Assembly: GCA_047495785.1 (NCBI GenBank)
Contig: JBLDXI010000042.1
Coordinates: 124,001 to 188,000, forward strand
Direction: 5' to 3'
Source of the DNA: Lepidodermella squamata
Taxonomy: Eukaryota; Gastrotricha
DNA length: 64,000 nt
This document shows, in pieces, positions 55,591 through 64,000 of the stretch; the first letter of the stretch is position 1, and every line of letters starts with the position of its first letter. The notes beneath the pieces were generated by a model. That model was given only the letters and a program-made list of their open reading frames with translations, searched no databases and was not told the DNA's origin. The position numbers and the translations under genes were made by a program.

Positions 55591-56718
55591 TTACATGATC
55601 AAATTATACGTGATGATATTTAGAAATGCTAGAATTATGAGGAACACTTGAAATGCTATGAAATCCACAATATCCCGAACGCTAATTTGTTTCCTCAAAC
55701 AAGAAACGATGATCGGTCTATCAGCTGCTTCGGGAAATCGATTGATAAGTGTGCACATCCCACCGCAGTACAGCGTGCAAATCATAGCAAATATTGTCTG
55801 GCCGAGGATGTAATACGAAATCACAATATGCCGCGGTGTTCGCGGTAAAACGGCCGAAATTTGGCTTTGAAGCACGAAAATCGACATCATGACAGTTGCG
55901 GCGAAGGTCGGCCGATCCGGAGCATCAGGTGGTACTAAGAAGCTGCCCAGAACTAGGATAGTGAGGATAAAACTCGGAGCTATGAGGCTGAGAACGAAAT
56001 AATCGGGCTTCCTCCCAAGCTTAAACTTGAAAGTGACTCTTTGCAACTTGTAATCGCCACTTTTGATAGTATCGTCTTGAAACTTTACGTCAGAGCTGAC
56101 GTTCAACAATTTCCAGTTAGCATTATCTGGCATGAAATCTTGGGATAAACCTAGAATGTAGGCGTCTTTAACTGCGATATTCTCGAGGATTGCGCTGAGT
56201 TTCAGCCTGATTTCACATGTTTGGCTATCGAACGGGAAATCGAAGAGCTGTAAATTGCACGACGAAACAATAACGCCGTAGAAGGCATGCGTGAAAAGGC
56301 CAGTTGACATGTTAACCTCCATTCGCCTTAGCGAGCCGTCGACGCTCGCTTCCATGCCGATATTCGTCAGACTGTTTTCATGCATCAGATCAGGCACCCA
56401 GAACATTTCAGGTTCGATTCGGATATTTTCAAGGATTTTACGCCATTCCAGGTCGTGGTAAGCCTTTGCAACGCACGGCACAATCCAATTGACAATGACA
56501 ATACCTACAACTGTTAGCGTTTCACCTACATCGTCGATTTCGCGAAATCGCTCGCCGTGGAAGGAAACGTTGATTTTCGTTGGCACACCTTCGGCTTCTG
56601 ACGGTGAATTGATGTGACGACCGACGTTGCACCGTGATAGGATGAAGTCTGTCGTGGAAGAGTTGTTGAAGCAGAATGCTGTGTTACTCAAAAACAACAG
56701 AGCGAATAAACTAATCAT
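55591..56718 (-). CDS. Cys-loop ligand-gated ion channel subunit, intronless
   Basis: One open frame of 375 aa with signal peptide MISLFALLFLSNTAFC. The extracellular domain shows FWVPDL and a canonical Cys-loop with 13 residues between cysteines (C-NLQLFDFPFDSQT-C). M1 (YFVLSLIAPSFILTILVLGS), M2 following PDRPTFAATVMMSIF, M3 (YYILGQTIFAMICTLYCGGM) and M4 (IAFQVFLIILAFLNII) are all clear. The M3-M4 loop is short. The PPDAPDRP-x-F turn before M2 resembles the PDRPNF of the channel at 27116, so the two belong to one lineage-specific group although only one has introns. Lack of introns suggests retroposition. Ligand unknown. Confidence 0.87.
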   Translation of the reverse strand: MISLFALLFLSNTAFCFNNSSTTDFILSRCNVGRHINSPSEAEGVPTKINVSFHGERFREIDDVGETLTVVGIVIVNWIVPCVAKAYHDLEWRKILENIRIEPEMFWVPDLMHENSLTNIGMEASVDGSLRRMEVNMSTGLFTHAFYGVIVSSCNLQLFDFPFDSQTCEIRLKLSAILENIAVKDAYILGLSQDFMPDNANWKLLNVSSDVKFQDDTIKSGDYKLQRVTFKFKLGRKPDYFVLSLIAPSFILTILVLGSFLVPPDAPDRPTFAATVMMSIFVLQSQISAVLPRTPRHIVISYYILGQTIFAMICTLYCGGMCTLINRFPEAADRPIIVSCLRKQISVRDIVDFIAFQVFLIILAFLNIITYNLIM

Positions 56719-56739
56719 TGGTTTCCAGCAAAAACTCCT

Positions 56740-57204
56740 AAAATAAGCGTCTAAAAGTTACTCGAAAACTATGGCGAATTCTTCCTAATTTAGCTCGTGA
56801 CAATAATAGCTTTAGGTAAACATTTTTTTCTCAATTAGTCAGGATTACTAATAAATATTAGTCTTACAAATGTTTGCATTGGTTTTTACTAGTGAGTTCC
56901 GGCAATCCTGTTTCTGTTTACTCAGCAGTGTCTTTCTTGAAGATTTACTACCATTTTAGTTTTCGGGGTTTTCCCTTTCCAATGTTCTGCTTTTTCCTGA
57001 AAATCATTCGGAAATTTTTGAATTTTTATCACGGAACTTTTGACATGTACATGGTCAGGATGATGACGCGATGAGGACACATCATGGCATAGAAATTAAC
57101 AGTAAGCTTAGACTATCGTAACACGCCACACGACTTTCAGTACACATTTTGATTATGAAAAAGACTGATCGGAGTCAACAAACGAGATTTATTTAATTTA
57201 GCTA
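56740..57204. other. Gene-free stretch
   Basis: Probable promoter of the channel gene and AT-rich sequence; no supported gene. Confidence 0.35.
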
Positions 57205-57610
57205 CGAGCTTTTAGCTTTTTCGATCCTTTCCTCTGAGATTTTCCACAGCCGCTCAGCTTTCACGCCATCACGCGCAATCGCTGAAGAAACAACCGCTGT
57301 ACAGTTCGTCGATTTCTGGCTCACACGCGCAGTAGATCGTTGTTTTGGCGCCGTTTTGAGGTGTCATGGCAAAGCATCCTTGAACTGGCTCGAAGAATGC
57401 CTCGAAGAAGTACTCGACTGATTACGTTGAGCAATCGTAGTGCGTACGAAGCCTGGGTGCAGTGAGAACAACAGTGAGTATCATTGATGTTGCTTCCTGC
57501 TTCCTGGGCTGTTTGAGTGCTTCGCCAGGCCAAAATAACCTTACTAGCCCCTCGGAAAACAACCAGATGCATCCCACTTAAACAACGATATCGGTCCCGT
57601 GAGGGTACAA
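57205..57610 (-). pseudogene. Chimeric pseudogene: dehydrogenase 3' end plus ankyrin-gene fragment
   Basis: On the minus strand 57205-57475 matches the last exon of the dehydrogenase (TTTCCACAGCCGCTCAGCTT, CACACGCGCAGTAGATCGT, AACTGGCTCGAA, CGAAGCCTGGGTGCAGTGA) with stops and frameshifts. 57480-57540 matches its second exon around CTTCTTGAGC/CTTCCTGGGC. Then, from about 57545, AAAACAACCAGATGCATCCC and AACAACGATAT match the ankyrin gene at 54376-54425. Both donors lie within 5 kb. No product is expected. Confidence 0.7.
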
Positions 57611-58791
57611 TCCAGTGTTCCGATTTTTGCCCACTGGACCACGCTCAGTAGAAGACCCATAAAAATATTCCTTATTGAAACCGTTGAGTAAAGGGGTAGG
57701 GATATAGTAAATTGGCGTACACTTTTGAGACCCTGTGAAGCCGGCCAGGTTTAGGGATTTTTTGAGTTAAAAATTCGCAATTGCCATGCTGTTAAATTTA
57801 ACATATTGCTCGCTCCGCTCGCCGCTCGCAAATATCCAACTCCCTTTTCTTCTCTATTCAATTACGCCAACGGTTCTAATTCTCATTGTTTCATTGTTCT
57901 AATTCTCATTAGAGCCAATTTTCAATGACCTGGAATCTGCAGTTAGAAGGTAGTTAGTTTATTTCTTCCCAGTGGCAGACACTTCCAAGTCGCGAAAAAA
58001 AAATCGGAGGACTGGTACAAGCCAACTATGCATGACCGCCATACACGACATAATATCTCCTCAGTATGATGGATAATCTCTTGATTTGCCTGGGGCAACA
58101 ATAACAAATTCCAAACCCGCCTTTACCTTTTCCACATAACGTAGCAAAACACCCCAGCTGAACAGGATCTAAGCAACTGTAATGCCCGCATATTTTCGTC
58201 CCGCCGGTATTTCCTCCGCGCGCGCGCCTTCCGATTGGCTGGGGCTTATTGCGCTACAATTCAAGATATTTAGATCCATCCCCCGCGCGCGACAAGCATG
58301 CCGCATGCTTTGCGAAGAACAGTAAAAAGCCCATCCTTGAAAATCGGGCTGTATTGTTTATAAAATCGACAGCAAAATTGACTGCATCGTGGCAGCCTAC
58401 ACGCCCTTATTTGATGACTTTTCAGTTCGTATAGAAAAACACCGGCCATAAGCATTGAAACCATAAGCATTGAAAATTTGATCTAAGAGATGGGATGCGA
58501 TGGGTGTTTTCATAGAACATGTTTTTTTTTATGAAAAATTGAATAATTATTAATGTTGAAATTGCTATTTTAGGCCCGCTCAGTGACGTTTGCTTAGGAA
58601 TATGCCTTATACCTATAAATGATTTGCCGTAATTTTTCCTTGCTATTTTCCTTGCTTGTCATCCTGTTGCTTAAAAAGCCAATATGCAGTTAAATAATGA
58701 CCTACTGATTTATGCGTACTTCGTACATCAGCTGAGTAAACTAAAAAAAATCGCGTGAGAAACGCCAGGGGAAATTAAAGTAGGTGCAAAC
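57611..58791. other. Gene-free stretch
   Basis: Contains a CG-rich patch (CGCGCGCGCC near 58218, CCCCGCGCGCGAC near 58279) and no supported gene. Small frames here lack signal peptides, domains or paralogues in the window. Confidence 0.35.
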
Positions 58792-59658
58792 TTACCTCGC
58801 GTTTTTCCAATAACTGCATAACCATAAGGACATTTTAATGCGGTTTCGCCAGTTAATAAATCTATTCTGGTGTAAACTGTCCTCCTTCAAAGCTTCGTTA
58901 GCATAGTCGGTGACGAAAATGACGTCATGAAAAATAACGTTGTACTGGATATCACCCTGCAAGGATAAAACAACACACTTTAATTGCATTTGCGCATCAT
59001 GGATGTATATTTTATATTGAAGTTAGAGTCACAAATGTTCCTCACAAAATGAATGAATAACAATATCTTTATTTCATCAAATTTCCACTTCTTCAAGGAC
59101 AAATTCGAACCCAGCTGTGAAAAGAGTTCGTCCATGCGTGTCAGAACGTAGAAATCGAGGAAAGTCCGCTTATTGTAGAACAGCCATAAAGAATTCATCG
59201 TCATCTCCCAGTCAAATTTGAACGCCGTTTTGTAAGAATTTAGCCACTTTGCTAGATCAACCATTATACAACGGTCAAATAATTCAGCCAACTCATCACG
59301 TAGACGAGGTAGCGAAATCCTCAGTGCTGCTGGGATTAAGATGGACCCGTCGATTTTTGAAGCTTAAGTTCGATCTAGAATGGGCGGGAAAATTTTCCGG
59401 ATGAAATTCAGGGTTTTTCAACATCATCAGAATCGGAAACATTGAATAAGTATTGAAAGTCGCATGAGTCATATCTTCGATATTTCCCTTAAATGAAGCA
59501 TCACACATATCGGTGTAAATTTGCAACTCGCCTTGAGAGTCGAAATATCTGAAACCAATGTAAACAATTGTTTTGAGAAGTGTTTCGAATTTTATTTGCG
59601 TTGAAAAACATTTCGAAAAAGAGCGAAGTTTGAATTTTTCGTCGTTTTTCGTTGTCAC
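58792..59658 (-). CDS. Unrecognised multi-exon gene (low-confidence model)
   Basis: Three neighbouring minus-strand frames look like exons of one gene: 59658-~59370 (CFSTQIKFETLLKTIVYIGF), ~59340-58980 (LRISLPRLRDELAELFDRC, then FDWEMTMNSLWLFYNKRTFL) and 58989-58792 (LQGDIQYNVIFHDVIFVTDY). The second frame is open upstream of its first listed Met, and the first ends in a stop just where the second opens, consistent with a short intron. Composition is protein-like, aromatic-rich and without signal peptide or long hydrophobic stretches. I recognise no family; exact borders are unresolved. Confidence 0.35.
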
Positions 59659-59864
59659 TTTTCTAGGGGGGGCCTGAAAATAAGCCGTTTTTCACGCGCA
59701 TCCGACTTTTATTATCGGTTTATTCAGCTGAGGTTCACATGAATAATAAGTGTATACTAACATAGATGGATAATTTTTTTTCAAAATGAGGTAATAATTG
59801 TACTTCCGACGTTCCGTTTGCTATCCGAAAACATCTTCAGGTTTACTGAGGATGAATTTCCGGT

Positions 59865-60108
59865 TGTAAGACAGTTCAGCAACGTCAGTTCAGCAGTGAT
59901 ATTTGAGCAGGAGACACTTCAGCAACCGCTACTTCAGCAGACGCTATTTCAGCAGACAGCACTTTAGCAGGCGACAGTTCAGCAGAACTTAGTTCAGCAT
60001 TTGCTACTTCAGCAAACAGCACTTTAGCAGGCGACACTTCAGCAACTTCCACTTAAGCAGCTGTACTGTTCAGCAAAAGACTCTTTAGCAGAAGACTTAT
60101 GAGCAATG
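59865..60108. repeat. Irregular tandem array of TTCAGCA words
   Basis: About 16 copies of (T)TYAGCA(G/A) spaced mostly 14-16 bases apart, with variable linkers such as GACGCTAC, GGCGACAC and GACAGCAC. A few are TTTAGCAG or TTAAGCAG variants. It is not a perfect minisatellite: the heptamer is kept while linkers drift. Confidence 0.8.
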
Positions 60109-60116
60109 ATATACTT

Positions 60117-60178
60117 CATCTCTGGAACCCCTCGATTCGTTTGGCTGCGCCAAACTCACTCGGGGTTCCAGATCGGGG
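60117..60178. repeat. Strong hairpin / inverted repeat
   Basis: CTGGAACCCC (60124-60133) pairs with GGGGTTCCAG (60163-60172), and within the loop GTTTGGC pairs with GCCAAAC around TGC. The two stems are separated by only 6-7 unpaired bases per side, partly complementary (CGA/TCG). It lies directly between the TTCAGCA array and the Myb-like gene. Confidence 0.75.
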
Positions 60179-60253
60179 GGAAATTATATTTCTCCATGGT
60201 TTGCCATAGAGTATTCCCTTATTTCCTATTTTTTTCATAATTCGTCACACCGA

Positions 60254-61645
60254 TTTTACCGTTGGAAAGGAATCTACCTCCAAATGGAATTTTCGCGAAG
60301 AAAGTCTCTTAATTGACGAGCTAAAATCTCAGCAAGTTTCGGCAGCTACGATAGGAGCAGAGCTCGTGCAATTCGATTTGAAGTCGATTACGTCCATACT
60401 CAACGATGCTGGTAGCGCTAAAACGAGAGAGCAAGTGGAAAGAAAAGTTAATTGGTTGAAGGAAGAATATAAGAGAGAAGAGGCGAGAATGAAGGCGACT
60501 GGAGAAGAAGCCTCGACAATGAGGAATTACGAGCGCCTGAAAGATATCTGGGGTAAATCGCCCGCCTGCCTCCCACCCAAGATTCGGCGTGACTCCGGAG
60601 TTATAAATGTTGATCCAGATCTGGAAATCAAAGAGGAATTGGTTGATCCGCCGAGTTTACCCGAGCCACCGTTCAAGCGTGGGAGATCGCTTTCCGGCGG
60701 AGGAACTTCAAAGCGGCAAACGTTGGAAGTCGCGACAGCCACGGCCGGCTCAAATGTCAGTCTTACAGCTGCCGCGAAATCGACTGCGTCAACTTCTACG
60801 GCAAGCCGCGACGTTCCAGCTAGGCCGCGCTTAAAAACGAGGAAAGACTACCTCAAGTCCCAAATCGCGGAGGAGCAAGTAATTTGTAAGGAAATGCTCG
60901 AAATTGAACGCGAAAGTGTTCGTGAAAAACAAAACCGTTTCAAGTTGGAGCAAGCTAAAATTGAGCAGGAGGAGCGCCGGATTAAAATTGAAGAAGAAAG
61001 GTATAATTTTTGAATACAAAAATTGAAATTTTTTCAAATACATAAACATTCAAAATTTATTTTATATAGAATTTTTATGAAAACCGAGTTTTTTTTTTTT
61101 TTTTATTATTCAGAAAATTCGGCTTGATTTTAATAATTTTTCAGAGTTTTTTCAAATTAAAAGTGAATGCAAAAATAGACGCTATCTATTAAATTCGATT
61201 AAAATTATATTCGATTAAATTATTTAATTAAATTCGTAAAAATTCGATAAATTAAAAAAATGGCCGATGAAATAATTGATGATCACACGGAAATGATTTT
61301 TGTATACTATGCTGGTTACGGCAAAACAACGAGATGATGCGGCAGCAAATGGAGCTGAATCGACAGCAGCTTCAGCTCAGCCAAATGCAAGCCGCCGCTT
61401 TACTTCGCATGCAGTTTCCAGCTCAACAATACGCACCGCCTCCGCCACCACCAGCCGAACCACAACCGCGGCCACCTGGCCCCGCAGTCTTGAATCCGAC
61501 CGGGATGTTTGCTCCGAACCCGACCGGGCCCTTTGCTGTAAATCAGCCGACCGGAACATTCGCCCCGAATCCGAATATCCCTTCCTCTTTAAATCCGGGT
61601 TTCTTTCAGCCATTACCTCCGAATTTTCCTCAGTGGCGTCAATGA
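60254..61645 (+). CDS. Myb/SANT-like DNA-binding protein of a PIF/Harbinger element
   Basis: Exon 1 is open from upstream of 60366: TSKWNFREESLLIDELKSQQ starts a Myb/SANT-type trihelix, and VNWLKEEYKREEARMKATGE and RNYERLKDIWG follow, ending at a stop in EERYNF (61013). The listed first Met is not an ATG, so the true start is unresolved. A serine/threonine-rich linker and an E/R/K coiled coil (EMLEIERESVREKQNRFKLE) come next. A second frame, 61322-61645, carries MMRQQMELNRQQLQLSQMQA and a proline-rich tail (APPPPPPAEPQPRPP); it probably follows by splicing, but I could not fix the splice acceptor. PIF/Harbinger transposons encode exactly this partner, which binds DNA and carries the transposase to the nucleus. 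Confidence 0.65.
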
Positions 61646-61852
61646 AGAAATTCGAAAATTTCAACTGCGCTTGACTATCAAAAATTTCATTTTAAATATT
61701 TCCCTCTTCTTGATACACAATACGCTTTAATTCGATAGAAGCTGAAAAAGTCATTGCTATAACCATTGAATTTAAGGTCAAATAAAGCCAAATAAGTAAG
61801 AATGCAAGAATTGGATACTTTTATTCATGTCGAAAATCTTCATTTTCAATTT

Positions 61853-63235
61853 TCATTGGTGTCCCATAATATCAAGAAAATGACGAGAAAACGCATCTCT
61901 AACACGACGGCCCCGCTCGTGAAATAGCCCCTCCAGCTGTCGTAGAGCCGGGTTACCTGGCGGCATTGGAATCATGATCGGCTGTACACCAACGATTTGT
62001 TGCGCCCATTGCTCAAAGAAGGGTTGATTCGATCTTTGGCAATAGTTGTGTAGCGTGGTTGTAGCTGCGACCAAGTCGGCCTGAAATTCGACTGACATAG
62101 CATTCACGACCAGAACTCTCTGCCAGCGACCCTTCCACCATCCTATAACCTGTTCGTCCCACCAACGTGCTGCTTTATGGCTGTTGTTGTAAAAACGCAA
62201 ATTCGGATTCGCCTCGACCTCAGCTTCCGAATAAGGAGTTAATAACCACGGCAATTGAGGGTAAGCCCTGTCTCCAAGGACCGCAATAGGGACTTCTTCC
62301 CCGGAGACAATCGAGCCAAAATCAGGGAAAAGGTCACAGCCTTGGCGTTCCGCTCGGATGAACAAGGATGACCAGGTCAGCATTCGAGCGTCATGAACAG
62401 AGCCAGCCGAGCCCGCGTAGACATCCAGAAAGCAACCGTCATGTCCAGCCAAAAGCTACATATCAATTATAGCTTATTAATTTTCAAATATAATAAGCTA
62501 TAATTACCCTCCTCTTCCTCTTCAGTAAAATTCGTCTATATTTTTTTTTTCATTTTAAAAAATTTCTCACTGTCAATTAGTGACTATAAAAATGCATAAA
62601 AATCTATGTAAAACGGAGACAAATTTCAACCTGAACTGCGATTGAATAATTTTGCTTCCGATCGAAATAATCGGCAGGACCGTTAATTGCGACATGTGAG
62701 CCGTCGATTGCGCCGATACAGCCCGGAAAATTCGTACGATTTTGAAACCCTTCGATTGCCCTGGCAAGTTCGGCTGCATTTGAGGGCAATTTAACCAGTT
62801 GATGAAATAGGTGAGCTATAATCTATAGCACAATGTAGCAGTCGACATCCCGAATAATTCACCGACGGTTCGCATTTCACCATGTGTGGCAAGGAACCAC
62901 AAAGCTGCTCCGACCCGGTGCCAAACAGGAAACGCCGGCCGAAAAATTGTATCCTCCCGATACAAGTCATTGTATACAACCTCAACCAGATGATTATAGG
63001 CCCCTCGATTCATTCTAATGTTAGATATCATCTCCTCATCGGTGAAATTTAAAAAAATTTCATTAGCATAAGTTCGGCTCCTTGCTCGCGTCCAAAACCG
63101 TCGACTCACGATTGATGAAAATTCAAGTACTAGCCGGCGTCTCCTATTCAAACTGAGTCTAAACATTATTTTTCTCAAAAAACGCCTCATTTTTGCAAAG
63201 AAACAGCGCCAAATTTCATAGTGTGAAAAATACAT
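61853..63235 (-). pseudogene. PIF/Harbinger DDE transposase with a frameshift
   Basis: Three coding blocks: 62816-63235 (N-terminal; ...RVGAALWFLATHGEMRTVGE, FGMSTATLCY), about 62630-62814 (ELARAIEGFQNRTNFPGCIG, AIDGSHVAI, DYFDRKQNYS) and 61853-62461 (DVYAGSAGSVHDARMLT to HFLDIMGHQ). The first catalytic Asp is in AIDGSH, the second in SVHDARM, and the Glu in WWDEQVIGWWKGRW, which aligns with the usual VE-x-x-FG-x-LKGRW. Blocks 2 and 3 are joined by an intron (donor after IAVQ at ~62630, acceptor TGATATGTAG at ~62462). Blocks 1 and 2 lie in different frames with no usable intron between them (CTATAGATTATAGCTCACC), so a one-base deletion is likely. Convergent with the Myb-like gene 200 bases away, the standard element layout. 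Confidence 0.75.
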
Positions 63236-63364
63236 AAAAACTTTATTTTTTCAAAGGCTCAGTTGCATAATCAAAATGTGTCTTAACGGAGCCTAAATTA
63301 AGAGTGTAGCAACCGATGGCGTTAACGAACGCCTCCGTACCCCTCCGTCGTGTAAAAACGACGA

Positions 63365-63939
63365 CGGGCTCAGAGGTGCGTTTTTCAACATGCCCGAACT
63401 TTAATTGTTCTCGACTGTGATCAAGTTTTCGGGCATCCACGCAACAAAATACTAACAATCAACTAATTTTCCGGTTCATGCCGGAGGTCGAGTGGGGGGC
63501 AGCTAAGACAAATCACCCTCCGACTCGACGAGATTTAAGCCTCGACAAAACGTGACATGGTTGTAATTAATTTACGACTGCGCCATGCGACCCTCGTTAA
63601 TTTATGACTACGTGTCTTGAGGTCATTTTTTAGCAAAACAACACCGAAAGGCTTGTTTTAGTTTCTTCGATTTATTTAGTGATAAATCAACGGGTAAATC
63701 GAATTTAAAAAATCGATGAATTTGGTAAAAATTTAGGGGAATTTAGTGAGTTTTAGGTGATTTCCGACGATTATTTTGAATCCAAACTTGTCGATAACTT
63801 CAATTTCCATAATTTCTAATATTTCAAATTTAAGAAGGTTTTGAAAAGCTTCACAATTTCGATTGTGTCATCTGTTGTTAACAACTGTAATTAAATTCAG
63901 GCTGACCGTGGGCATGTTGAAAAACGCACTTCAGAGGGC
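63365..63939. repeat. Inverted repeat pair ~500 bp apart
   Basis: AGGTGCGTTTTTCAACATGC at 63375-63394 and its near-complement at 63909-63932 extend for about 30 bases with a few mismatches. They lie beyond the Harbinger transposase 5' end. They may be the ends of another short element or of the Harbinger element itself; no target duplication was identified. Confidence 0.5.
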
Positions 63940-64000
63940 ATTTTCAAATAAGCGTGAGTGTCCAGTCTCTTATTATTCAACTTTTTCACTTTTTCATTTT

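Noticed and set aside
1-64000. CRISPR arrays, bacterial operons, rRNA genes
   Set aside because: None seen; the repeats present have transposon, satellite or duplicated-gene structure and genes are intron-split.

Overview
The window is eukaryotic nuclear DNA from a small-genome invertebrate animal. Genes are split by short GT-AG introns (mostly 47-62 nt), secreted and membrane proteins of animal families are present (Cys-loop ligand-gated channels, a GABA-B-like class C receptor, C-type lectin, laminin-G-like, Ly6, ankyrin/SOCS-box and short-chain dehydrogenase proteins), and DNA transposons are common. I cannot fix the phylum from the sequence; a tardigrade, nematode or rotifer would all fit. 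I saw no rRNA, tRNA, CRISPR or bacterial operon structure. All gene models were spliced by eye from phase, splice sites and comparison between paralogues.

Layout. 0.5-1.4 kb: a small secreted precursor. 1.5-3.3 and 11.3-13.3 kb: a segmental duplication carrying two cysteine-rich secreted genes with a GVGPVCW motif; a third relative lies at 50.8-51.9 kb. 4.0-8.2 kb: a complete hAT transposon (18-bp inverted ends, 8-bp target duplication, ~900-aa transposase). 8.8-33.5 kb: the main feature, a tandem family of small secreted proteins built from two C-x(~20)-C modules joined by a G(K)R-containing spacer. It has six full-length intact genes, one single-module gene and four pseudogenes, with shared upstream cassettes, and is interrupted by a hAT MITE (23.1-23.9 kb), a Cys-loop channel gene (27.1-28.4 kb), a long-TIR MITE (30.9 kb) and a broken LINE (32-33.1 kb). 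14.2-16.3 and 34.7-37.9 kb: two paralogous modular secreted proteins sharing N-terminal three-cysteine modules and exon structure but ending in different domains (C-type lectin versus two laminin-G-like domains).

38.3-46.6 kb: three copies of an undescribed two-membrane-segment family; one is a pseudogene whose first intron took a 1.0-kb piggyBac-like element (TTAA duplication). A divergent intronless GABA-B-like receptor lies between them, with a small hAT MITE at 45.2 kb. 48.4-50.7 kb: a Ly6-type GPI-anchored protein whose first exon is partly duplicated beside a copied MITE fragment. 52.2-57.6 kb: a short-chain dehydrogenase, an ankyrin/SOCS-box protein, an intronless Cys-loop channel, and a pseudogene chimeric between the dehydrogenase and the ankyrin gene. 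59.9-63.4 kb: a TTCAGCA spaced-repeat array, a strong hairpin, and a PIF/Harbinger element with its Myb-like protein and a frameshifted DDE transposase.

Overall this looks like a rapidly duplicating neighbourhood of secreted-protein genes, with transposons marking several breakpoints. The best candidate for something undescribed is the two-module small secreted family with its conserved promoter cassettes; an effector, antimicrobial, hormone-like or matrix role is speculation.
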